From the NCBI GenBank assembly GCA_900088475.1, contig FLMG01003335.1:1-64000 (forward strand): a stretch of 64,000 nucleotides of DNA, in the 5' to 3' direction. Positions 35,817-45,067 of this stretch are shown here, one piece after another (position 1 is the stretch's first letter; each line of letters opens with the position of its first letter). The notes under the pieces were generated by a model. It saw nothing but the letters and a program-made list of their open reading frames with translations, searched no databases and had not been told where the DNA came from. This stretch comes from Hyphochytrium catenoides. Taxonomy: Eukaryota > Sar > Hyphochytriomycetes > Hyphochytriales > Hyphochytriaceae. The position numbers and the translations under genes are program-made.

Positions 35817-38489
35817 ATGGAGGAAGAAGGCTCGTCTCGGCCTCCGCCTCCTGGCAGTGGAGGGAAAAAAGTTGCACTATCTCCAGCAGCAGCAGCACCA
35901 GGAAGTGGCAGCAAACTTTCAGCTTCACCAGCAGTCGCTGATATACCACCTGCTATGACGATCGCTCCAGACACCAAAAAGAAGGAAAAACCAAAGAAAC
36001 AGCGCCGAAGAGTAATCACAAGCAAGGCTGAGAATAACGAAGGCATCGAAGAGCTTGAAGGTGTACGCGACGACGATGTGAGAGAGCTAGTGAAGGTGCG
36101 CCCAACTACTATTGTTATGCGCATCGTGTGCCAGTTTGTCGACAACCAAAATCTAACCACCGTCATCCGTTCACCGGACTGGAACGAGTAGCTCGTAAGG
36201 CGCATGAGCAAAGTGTTTCGTGAGAAAAGGCATGAGGATCCGGGATGGAAGCGGGTGAGTGGTCTAGAACATCCTCCTTGAGGACGCCTTTCAATGTATC
36301 AAAGCTCAAGCCAGCGGTCTTTTCCACGAACTATCAGGAATTCAAGGGCTTGGATCCTAGGTCCGTTGTCTACAGAAGGCTGCTGTTAGACGCTGGGATC
36401 ATTGGGGAGCACGCGAAGGTACGTCGTCCCGTTGCGCTTGCTTAAGCTCCGTTGTTGCGCGACTAGTGGAAGAAGAGGGGGGCTAACTCCATGGTTCCAT
36501 CAGTGGGCTCCATGGTTTCATAGATCAGATGCAATCCTTCTTCCCAGAGCGGCGGATCGTATCTTGCAAAGGATCATTCAATCCTATGAATCTACCACTG
36601 ATATAAAAAGACAAGCTGTCATGGAAAAGACAGTGGAAGAAGATGCAGACATCCTCTATCAGAGCCTGGCTAGCAATTCAGAAGGACTGCCCCCTAAACA
36701 CCTTATCCAGCGGACCCTCCACTATGCCATCAGAGATAGACAATATGCGAACGGAAATTTTGAGTTCAAGGACATAACAGACACTTGGAGCATTCCACCG
36801 GAGGACAATGATATCCATATCGCAGGGTTTGCCTCGCCCGTAGAAGGGCCCTTGGAATCTCTCGGCGCGGAGAAGGTAACATCACGTGCATGGTGGGCTG
36901 TTCCTTTATAACATGTAGTCTTCTTATAGAACAGATGGTGAGAGGAAAAGGTGGTGCAAAAACGGCAGAAAAGTTGGGGAGAGCTGACTGATAGCTGTGA
37001 GTTCCGAACCTTCTTCTTCCCATGATGCGCGTCCTAATCTCATATCTCAAACCTAGTTCTTCAACTATGAGGGCAGATGGCAACGGGGAAAAATGCACTC
37101 TGCTGGCGGTCTGCTACGATTCTATGACGGAGGGACCTACAAAGGAGATTGGGCAAACAATTGCCCCAATGGCGAAGGGACTGCGGTTGGTTGTCTAGTT
37201 GACTACCTAATCCTCTGCCTTGGGAGTCTACCATCTCCAAAGCTCTTGGCCAACATTGGCAAGACTAAGTGCTTTCCTCGTCCGCTCGCAGGCTTATCCC
37301 AATAAAGTCCAATACCTTGGCTCCTGGAGAGATGGTTTGTACCATGGCAGAGGCCAGATCCTCTATCCTGATGGTGCCAAGTATAACGGAGAGGTATCAT
37401 TCAATGGCCAGCAGTCTCGCATCAGTAGTGCTGCTTGTCTTCTCATCATTTCTTCTGGTGATGTGTCTGCAAAAGCGATCAATATCTCAATTCAAACCGA
37501 CACTAAAGAAGAAGAGCCATCTATCTGCTAGGAGCTGAAGGAGTCTGTATACTTGTCTGTTGGTCGCGTTCGTTCCTAAGTTATAAGTAGTTCTCTTCTG
37601 GCACTGGTTCGCTTATGCTTTTTGACGCAGTGGGAAATGGGACGAAGGCATGGACAAGGAGTCTTCACTTCTGGTTCTGGTCAAGTTTACGAAGGTTCAT
37701 ACGTGCATGGAGCCAAACATGGCAAAGGCAGCATCTACGACCGGTGAGTGTCTTAGACTGTGGTGGCGGCGTTCGTTGCAGCTAAAAATCGTACTTGGTC
37801 TTCCTATCATGGCTGCAGCAGCAGATAGTACTACTTATAACTCCTCTGACTCATTTGGCCTCTTCCCCAGAAGTCCAGTGAGATGTTGCCTATCATCGAT
37901 TTGGCAGTATAAGTGGGCTCTTCTGGCGATCGTCTCTCCTAGCCAATGAGTGCGCTGGTCATTAACTTCCGTCCTATCTCTGCAATCTCTTTTAGATCTG
38001 GCTACCGCTTTGATGGGATGTGGGTAAGGGACAGGATTGAGGGCTACGGGACGTTGACACTTCCTGATGGCAAAAAGATACTCAAGGCGAAATGGCCAAG
38101 GGCCATGTTCGGAGGTAGGAGTACAACAAGGCGGAATGCGAATGACCAGGAACAAGAGTAGAACGAGTACCGCCCCACCGTCTCTAACTAAGTTCTACCA
38201 ACATCATTTGTTTGCCTTAGAGACTATCCGAAGCGTCCGGAGAGAGCAGGGTCTTGAGTCTGAGAGACGAAGGCAAGAATGGAACAAGCTTGTTGAGATG
38301 AGAGATAGATTACGAGCGGCTGAGATGGTCGGAGAATATCATGCCATCAAAGAGTGGGAAGAAGGGGAGAAAGAGAAAGCAGAAATGCAGAAGAAGCTGG
38401 AGGCGAAGAGGATGCGCAGATTAACCCAAAAGGCAGAAAAACGCCACAAGATTGACCAAATGCTCAAAGAGATGAAGGATGACGCCTAG
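35817..38489 (+). CDS. MORN-repeat protein with C-terminal coiled coil
   Basis: Nine exons (35817-36095, 36192-36254, 36305-36418, 36504-36875, 37057-37185, 37292-37393, 37631-37743, 37996-38114, 38221-38489) sum to 1560 bases, 519 residues. The N-terminus is Pro/Ala/Ser- then Lys-rich. A helical region follows (DRILQRIIQSYESTTDIKRQ). Six MORN-like units come next: YEGRWQRGKMHSAGG, YKGDWANNCPNGEG, YLGSWRDGLYHGRGQ with YPDGAKYNGE, WEMGRRHGQGVF, YEGSYVHGAKHGKGS and FDGMWVRDRIEGYGTL. The last exon is a highly charged coiled coil (EWEEGEKEKAEMQKKLEAKR). MORN units bind lipid or form extended scaffolds, and in protists many such proteins sit at the flagellum or cell cortex; location here is inference. 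The ATG has a good context (TTAGGATGG). Confidence 0.85.
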
Positions 38490-39107
38490 AATGTTGCAGG
38501 CCTTGCGTGAGGGTGTAGACTCCAGAGCTGCTTAGAGCTGTCGAGATGGAGATAAGCAAAGGGAAGGGCACTGCACAAAGGCATAAAAGCAGTGATTATG
38601 ATTTAAGTGCGGCACACCCCGCATTGTCTGCACCCAGATGACACTTGCGGCGCCTTCTTATCCAGCACTATGCCATGTATAGGGACTCCAGCAGATCCTT
38701 ATAAATCTTGCCTTCATATATCGTTTATGGCGTAGCCTTGACATCCAACTCGGCTTCAGTGGCATCCCACAGTGTTGCCTGTGAGTCTTGATGCCAGATT
38801 TTGGCCCTAATAACAGAAGGCTGACACTTAGTGGCCTTTATAGACGCAGCGGTTGCAAGCAGCAAGGACAAGGATGGACAAGGTGTAAAGATAAGCGCCA
38901 GATATTGGAGCAGCTAATCATTACCTAGACCATCTGAGACAGGGGCAAGTCCTGGAGTCAAGATTCAAGTGCTTCTCACGTAGCTCGGTAGCTTCGTTAG
39001 CACTCTTTCCTGAAACAATCGTCACGTCCGTGCCTCGTGCAAGCATGTAGCCTGCTCGTCGAAGGATCAGTGCTGGTTCCTTTGACTCCTTGCTTTCGTT
39101 CTCCAAC
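38490..39107. other. Convergent 3' flanks, possible extra exon
   Basis: The minus-strand ORF 38921-39142 (ILRRAGYMLARGTDVTIVSG) looks coding-like and may be an alternative last exon of the membrane-protein gene upstream of it. Otherwise only the 3' flanks of two converging genes are seen. Confidence 0.3.
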
Positions 39108-40700
39108 CTATTTCTTTCTGTTACTCTCACTTTCTTGCCCACTTCTCTTTTTGTCCTGCTTTTGACTCTGTACCGACCCTACGACACCGCTGCCCTAGGC
39201 CCGTTGTAAAATCCATTTTGTAAGCAATCATCGACAGTCGTCTCACCATCAGGAAAGCGGTAAAATTCTTGTCCCTCTTCTCCCTTGGGACCAGCCGAGA
39301 TTCTGCAACCTGTCATATCAACGTCGTACGCACTGGGAGGTCCAAATAAGAGGAGAAGGGCAGCGGTTGGTGAATGTCTGCGTCGTAAGTCTTGGTGCCC
39401 CAAGTGTTGGATAATAAATTGACGAGCAAAAAAGTGCCATCAGGTTCTACAGAGGTCCAGACCACAGAGCTAAGGCTTCCCAGAATACAATGCCTACTAT
39501 CATCGACCAACGGAAGAATGTGCAAAACAAGAACGAAGAGATAAGAACAGTGACAAGAGCGTAAGAGATAGAAAGACATGAAGAGCGCACTGCCCAAAAG
39601 GCGCCACCTCTTAGGTCCAAGGGACGCGGCATACCTTCTATTGACAATAGCCACTCTGTCTCTAAGAAAATCTAACTGGCCTACGGAGACCTTTCCTCTC
39701 ATTTCACTGGAAAGCGTTCGCCGTGGGACAATGCCGGAGCCCCTGGATGCCAGCCAGTAACCAAGCAAAAGCGAGAGAAAACTCACCCCTACCCCCATGG
39801 TAGCGGCGGTGCCAACATTTACACTAGAACGAAACTAGATGAAGCCCCAGTAAGGTGGTTCAATGTTAGTCTGAGTTGATGGAGTGCGATCTAAAGGACG
39901 GCAAAAGATACCAAAAGGAGCAAAGCCCCATAGTCCCAAGAGAAGAAGGCAAGCATCTGGCGTTTGTGCAGAATCAGATCTCAGATAGCAAGCGAGCGGT
40001 AGCAGGTGCAAGAAGGGCAATGTCGGAAGCATCTCTTAACATACCTGCTTCAGACCAAAGAGATCTGGCACCAGTGATCCGTTGGCCGCCTTAGTCGACT
40101 CAAAGAAATGGTCAGAATAAACACGACACTGATCCTGCAGAGCCTCCAGTTCACCCTGTAGAGCAGAGACTTCTCTCTCTCCTGCTTCTGCTCTCTCTAG
40201 CACCTGATTAAAGATTTCTTGGAGGCTGCGGTAAGAGTAAAGGACGAAATGTCGAACCTTCGCGACGTACCATTCCGTTGCCTGTCTAGTTCCTAGGCAA
40301 CAGCAAGGGCGCGACCAGCAACAGGCGGAGAAGGAAAAAGCCGTTCAAGGTGAGCGAAGGGAGGCAAGAGGGAGTTAGTCACCGAGAGAGGGCTTGCGCG
40401 ACGAAACCAAATAAAAAGGGGAAGCAAGGACAGGAACATGAGAGGAACAAAGAGATACCACAAATAGTGGAGAGAGCCTTTACAATGTTAAGAAGCCGTA
40501 CTTACTTGGTGCATCTGCTCCATCTTGGACTTAAAGGAAAGCTGTGACCTCACCTCTACCTCCGCATCAGAGCCCACAGCTAGATCTCTGGTCGCATGAC
40601 AGCCGTGCCTCGGCAAACAAAGTAGCAGCACCAGAGCGAGCAGAAGAGTGCGCCTCGGACCACAGAACAGTGGGGAGTATGAGTATGAGTAGTCTGCCAT
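39108..40700 (-). CDS. Putative type I membrane protein with luminal coiled coil
   Basis: Not a family I recognise. Exon 1 (40507-40700) starts MADYSYSYSPLF and has a signal peptide (RTLLLALVLLLCLPRHGCHA). A tiny exon near 40262-40284 (ELDRQRN) and an exon at about 40051-40225 form a coiled coil (LQEIFNQVLERAEAGEREVS, ALQGELEALQDQCRVYSDHF) with an N-G-S glycosylation sequon. The next exon starts near 39837 (FRSSVNVGTAATM, in phase) and contains a transmembrane segment (MGVGVSFLSLLLGYWLA) followed by positive charges. A cytosolic exon near 39330-39480 reads VVWTSVEPDGTFLLVNLLSN. The layout is signal peptide, coiled coil, single helix, cytosolic tail. The donor of the tiny exon and the final exon are uncertain. 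The end given (39108) assumes the basic tail ending SNRKK. Confidence 0.5.
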
Positions 40701-40896
40701 CCTTCGTCCACGTAGAGCGGTCGAGCGAGCGCTTATCACTGACAACAACACCCAAAGAAAGCCTTAAACTTAGGTCCTCCTATGACACTCCGCACCCAAC
40801 GACCGATTTCTCAGCTAGGATTATCGCTTAGAAGCTGATGAACTTATCGGAAAGGACTGTTCGCAGGTCTTATGCCTTATGGCCCTTGCTTACTCT

Positions 40897-41224
40897 CTAG
40901 CGATAGGGCTCCGCCTTAGGCTTGAAGGCTCGGTCGACATTGCCAAAGTGCTGGCTGCTCTTGGCTCTTCGACTGAGCTCCTCAGTGCCGGCCCGGGGCG
41001 GATCCTCAGGACAATCAGTCTGTTCTGATCTCTGCAGCTTGAAGATTCTGATGATATTTTCTATAATAGTAGCCTGGGGAATTAATGGATAATTGGCTGA
41101 CACATACTCCAGTGAGTGCGGAGTAGTAATACACCGCAATTCAAACTCTTCCTCCCGCCATGGTGACCGTTTGAGCAGCAGACCTTCACCGCCACGGGCT
41201 CTCACCACAAGCCCAAGTTCTCGC

Positions 41225-41228
<4 letters not shown>
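40897..41228 (-). CDS. Unrecognised coding fragment (last exon?)
   Basis: The frame reads RELGLVVRARGGEGLLLKRS, CITTPHSLEYVSANYPLIPQ, TIIENIIRIFKLQRSEQTDC and ends VDRAFKPKAEPYR-stop. It has natural amino acid balance and begins just after a CT-microsatellite that ends in CCAG, which would serve as an acceptor. The upstream exon was not found, and the ATG at about 41263 does not join in phase. No family recognised. Confidence 0.35.
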
Positions 41229-41257
<29 letters not shown>

Positions 41258-41258
41258 A
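41224..41258. repeat. GA/CT dinucleotide microsatellite
   Basis: About 13 uninterrupted GA units. On the minus strand it reads CT and directly precedes CCAG, so it may act as the polypyrimidine tract of the fragment at 40897-41228. Confidence 0.9.
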
Positions 41259-41366
41259 CCTCTTCCTCCCATTGTCCTCCTCCTTACTTATCAATACAGC
41301 GCCCCCTTGTCAGTCAGAGCTTCCCGCCTCGGCCTGGTCTGAGGCTGCTGTGAGCTCTGGGGTTCA

Positions 41367-41481
41367 TGGCGGAGGCGGAAGAAGCAAGAAGAGAAAGCGT
41401 CTTGCATAGTCGAATGGTGCAACAGCTGATCTCGCAAAGATTATCCTGCCTCCCCGTGCTGTCTCTATTATTTGGTAAGGC
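41367..41481 (+). CDS. Possible first exon of an unidentified plus-strand gene
   Basis: An ATG in GGTTCATGGCGG context opens MAEAEEARRESVLHSRMVQQ, then LISQRLSCLPVLSLLFG, followed by a consensus donor GTAAGG. No convincing second exon was found downstream, so this may be a real first exon or chance. Confidence 0.25.
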
Positions 41482-41682
41482 TTGAGATCTAAGACGAAGA
41501 GTGTCGCACATGCAAGTCGGTGGGGAGGGAAGGGAAAGGACAGCAGCGGCCCCACTACCGCGGTTAAACTAATGACAGGCCACGGTCCATCTACATACTC
41601 CTCCTTTATCAAGCTTGACACAAGAGTATCTTAGTATGGTGTCCCTGCTCTCGTCTTCTTCATTCTTACTTCTTTCTGCATC

Positions 41683-42042
41683 CTAAGGATTCACATCTAT
41701 CTTCGTAAGAAGGACGGACCCATTACTGCTGGCAACTCTTGGCCCCGTCCTTACTTGGTAGTCCCTGGCTAGTTTACTATCATGATGTCCCTCAACTTCC
41801 CAGTGGTGGGAGGAGGGGGGAAATGCTGACGATGTTGCTGCTCCTCCCACTAATCCCTTGAAGTTTGGCCGTACGAGCAAATCATGAGCATCACGAGCCG
41901 AAGATCTTACCAATAGCTTGAGTCTTCTCCTCCCTTTCGAAGGGTCATCATCGTCTCTTTGCGCGGTCGATCCGCCGTACATAGTTACTCTTGAATCTCT
42001 TTTCCCTCTGAAGATACATCGCCCGCAGCAGGGAATGCTCAC
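41683..42042 (-). CDS. Unrecognised small ORF (about 119 codons)
   Basis: The frame carries a short Cys cluster (SIPCCGRCIFRGKRDSRVTM), a basic stretch (DDDDPSKGRRRLKLL) and a C-terminus ending VLLTKIDVNP. There is no ATG at its 5' end, so it would need an upstream exon or the internal ATG at 41979. An internal GTAAGA suggests a possible intron. It lies downstream of the PLAC8 gene on the same strand. Confidence 0.25.
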   Translation of the reverse strand: MSIPCCGRCIFRGKRDSRVTMYGGSTAQRDDDDPSKGRRRLKLLVRSSARDAHDLLVRPNFKGLVGGAATSSAFPPSSHHWEVEGHHDSKLARDYQVRTGPRVASSNGSVLLTKIDVNP

Positions 42043-42308
42043 AGAAAGGCCGACCTAGCTTGTTGGCCTCTGGAAAGGCGAATGACAATGGCTAATGAGG
42101 CCGATCAACAACGCCTCTCTAACAGATAAGACAAGATGATTGATCAAATGGTGCTTTTCCTATTATTCAAGAGGAGCTTGTTGCTCGTCTTTTTCTATTA
42201 TCAAAAAGATACTGCAGCTAGGCAACATGATCTTTAGTTCAGCTACAACCTCTTCATGGTGCGACACGAGCAGAAGCTTGGCTTCACCACGACGTCCTAT
42301 GGCGGCGC

Positions 42309-43064
42309 TCACACCTTCATATATACCACCCCGTTACTCTCAGGGTTACCGACGACACCGGCCATCACTGGGGTGCCTCCTCCTATTACTGGAGCAGCCA
42401 CCAGGAAAACGTCGTTATCGTCGACTGTGAGAGATGTTGTCGCGGTATACTTGGGTGGCGGGCCACAAGAGGAGGAGGCGGAGGCACCTGAGTCTGGGAG
42501 GCGCCTGGATCCAACCTGCAACCCTAACTGAACCAAACTGCAGCACTGACAGAAGAGCGAGCACAGTACGTCTTCGGTGCAGTTTCCCGGTACTTGAAAG
42601 ATGCTCCGGACTCGCATTCGCAGCCAAAGAAGAAGTGCGAAGGCCAATCCGGTTGAACAAGCACCAAGTATGATAATAAGCTGAAGACTGGCAAACAGCT
42701 TCCCCATCGTATCTTCATCATCTTCTTCTGCATCATAGCAGGCTCTCCTCACCTCGTAGAACGAATAGCAGGACTTCGTGAAGTACCAGTCGTACACATA
42801 ATATCTTGCCGCGAGATTTGGAGCGACTACCAGCAACAGGTAAAGAAGCGCTGCCGTTCCGTAAGAGAGAGCGCCAATTCTGGCGCTGATCTGCCCAAAA
42901 GAGATGCAGGGACACCATAGTGCGATGCAGCAACCATCGCCACAACACGCATCATTCTTTGCCTCGGGGCGCCATTGACCAGTGACCGGGAGCGGGTACC
43001 CTTGTTCATCAACTGGCGTTGCTGGCTTGCTACTTGCATTAATTTCCGCTGCCGTCTGCTGCAT
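42309..43064 (-). CDS. PLAC8/Cys-rich (CNR/PCR-type) membrane protein
   Basis: A single uninterrupted reading frame of about 251 residues, rare in this intron-rich window. The start ATG (AAGATGCAGCAG) has a good context. The PLAC8 signature is clear: CCGDGCCIALWCPCISFGQI near the N-terminus and NCTEDVLCSLFCQCCSLVQL near the C-terminus, with a hydrophobic stretch between (TAALLYLLLVVAPNLAARYY) and a second one (LIIILGACSTGLAFALLLWL). Members include plant fruit-weight/cell-number regulators, PCR metal-efflux proteins and animal PLAC8; most sit in the plasma membrane. The insertion between the two cysteine blocks (about 110 residues with two extra hydrophobic stretches) is longer than usual. 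The C-terminus is Ser/Gly/Val-rich and disordered. Metal transport or growth control cannot be told apart from sequence. Confidence 0.85.
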   Translation of the reverse strand: MQQTAAEINASSKPATPVDEQGYPLPVTGQWRPEAKNDACCGDGCCIALWCPCISFGQISARIGALSYGTAALLYLLLVVAPNLAARYYVYDWYFTKSCYSFYEVRRACYDAEEDDEDTMGKLFASLQLIIILGACSTGLAFALLLWLRMRVRSIFQVPGNCTEDVLCSLFCQCCSLVQLGLQVGSRRLPDSGASASSSCGPPPKYTATTSLTVDDNDVFLVAAPVIGGGTPVMAGVVGNPESNGVVYMKV

Positions 43065-43343
43065 CTTGGTAGTAGTTATACCGCAGGTGGTGCTCACTTG
43101 TGCTGCTGCTTATAGTGTCGATCGGCCGCAAGCCTTGTTGGTTGATGAATGGGGAGGATGGTGATTCAAGATAGAATGATAATCAGGACCCTTCTCCGTT
43201 GACAAGATAGGCAGTCGGCAAGCAAGCTCTTCTGCTCGCTCCTAAGGGCCTATCAATTGTCTGTCTCTTGTTAAGGAGATTCTACAGTGAGTCGAGGATT
43301 TGACACCAATGCTGAGGAGCGGGTAGGGAAGGACGCAGACCAC

Positions 43344-43664
43344 CTACGCCTTCTTCCTTCCTGTGCTGCCACGCAGCCCAATAAAGGTGCCCTCTTCTGC
43401 TGGGTTGCCAGCCCGTCTTCCTTCCTCGACGTCCGAATAAGCAGGTTCGTCATCTTTTCTTGATGTAGGCAGCAGCAACGAGGAGGAGGAGGAGGAGAAG
43501 AAGACAAATGACAAGCACATAGCCGCTGGCTGTATCGCTCTCCGAGGATCCAGCAGAAGAGAGCGGATGCAATGATGCTGCTTGCTGCTGGTAGGAACCG
43601 GGGGAGCAAGGAAGTACTGGTACTCCATCCTTCTGGTCCAATGTGGACAATCTTCAGCAGTCAA
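43344..43664 (-). CDS. Possible small membrane protein, frame unresolved
   Basis: One minus-strand frame gives SGSYQQQAASLHPLSSAGSS and a strong helix ASGYVLVICLLLLLLLLVAA followed by YIKKR-stop. An overlapping frame gives a hydrophilic tail (DDEPAYSDVEEGRR, NPAEEGTFIGLRGSTGRKKA). A frame change or unseen intron near 43455 would join a transmembrane helix to this tail. No ATG was fixed and no family recognised. Confidence 0.28.
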   Translation of the reverse strand: MTAEDCPHWTRRMEYQYFLAPPVPTSSKQHHCIRSLLLDPRRAIQPAAMCLSFVFFSSSSSSLLLPTSRKDDEPAYSDVEEGRRAGNPAEEGTFIGLRGSTGRKKA

Positions 43665-45067
43665 AAATTCTCAACAGCCACCGATGGTCACCCTCCGACC
43701 CAAGCCCCGGCGCCATTATTGGCTTGAAAGTAGAATAAAGGTAGGGAGCTTCCTTCCTCCTTCACCGCTCGCCTTGCATCTCCCGTAGACCACTTTATCT
43801 TCCTCTGATCCTCTACCTTCTCCTGGTCCCTTTGCTCTTACATTGAGGGAGAGGACGATCGTCAAGCAATGAGAGCGCTTTAGGTTGGACAAGGAGCGGC
43901 CTCCGTTGCCCTTTCTGATTTATAATGACGGCTTTCTGATGTCACATGTAGAACACCCACCAAGAAGGTGTTACTCTTAGACCGATGACCAAAGAGAGAG
44001 TGGACGGGAGGACGAAGAGAAAAAGAACGAGGAGGTGTTAGCGGCTCCGTAGCGTCCAAGACAGACCCACAGCTCAGACATAGACGCAACTTCCCGTCTC
44101 CAAAGTCTCAGAAGTCGTCATTCTTCTTGGTCTGAGAACATTTATTCGAGGCTGTCAGAGGAAAGACAGAGAGAGAGAGAGAGAGTCGGCATGACCTTGG
44201 AGGTTATTGGCCATAGACCTGTCTTACCTACGGGCGGTAGGTCCTACTTCCTTACAGGGCCCTTATAGTACCGGCGAGGGCCATGAAGGCTCCTTCAGAT
44301 GGTGTTGGAAGTCACGAACCGCTCCTGCCCTTCCAGCTCTGACCATCACTAAAGAAGTCCACCGGGCTAGGACAGCTCCTAAAGTTTATGATGAAAAGAC
44401 CCACAGGTCCAGTTAGAGGGAAACCTACAGGCCAAAATGGCTGTTCGTTGGCCTTGTCACACCCTCCACCGGTATGGTCGTTAGCCTCGAACCTTGATGA
44501 AGAGAGTCTGTGACGGCAGTACGCTGAATAATGATGAATCTTTTTATCGGATTTGTACACGCCGAGTGCTCTGGGGGCTTGGCCATTCAGCTTCCTAGTG
44601 AGTCTCACCGCTCCCTAGAATTCAACCACATTTCGCCATGCCCATCGCTCTTGCTGCTCTTGTCCTCTTGCTCTGCGCCCGCGCGCCTGCTAGCTACTTT
44701 GGTGCTCGTATCCGCTGCCTGCTAAAGACGTCGCCTCGCATTGACTTCGTCCCAAGACAAGAGCTTTCCATGCAAAGAGGCTCAACAAGTGTTGCAGCGA
44801 CACTGCAACCTCCTCCGGTTATCGATCTCTCGTCATGTCTCTCTTTCACGAAGGTCTAAGAGTTGCTTGATTGAAGGTAATAGTACCTTGTGCCCTGGTC
44901 ACTAGAGCTCTACGAAACAAGAGCTTACAGAGCTCTATATGGACTTCCCAGCAGTGGGACTGCTGCCTTTACTTAGTGTTACCATCGTATGCTATCCTCA
45001 ATAAAGCGACAGCCCAGCTCATGCAGCAAACTGTTAATCACTCCCTTATAATGTGCTTGCATCCTAT
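43665..45067. other. Gene-poor stretch with microsatellite and one small ORF
   Basis: A GA run lies at 44168-44185. A plus-strand ATG ORF at 44638-44859 begins with a signal-peptide-like segment (MPIALAALVLLLCARAPAS) and encodes 73 residues, but nothing else supports it. The rest shows no recognisable exon. The right end is the 3' flank of methionyl-tRNA synthetase. Confidence 0.3.
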
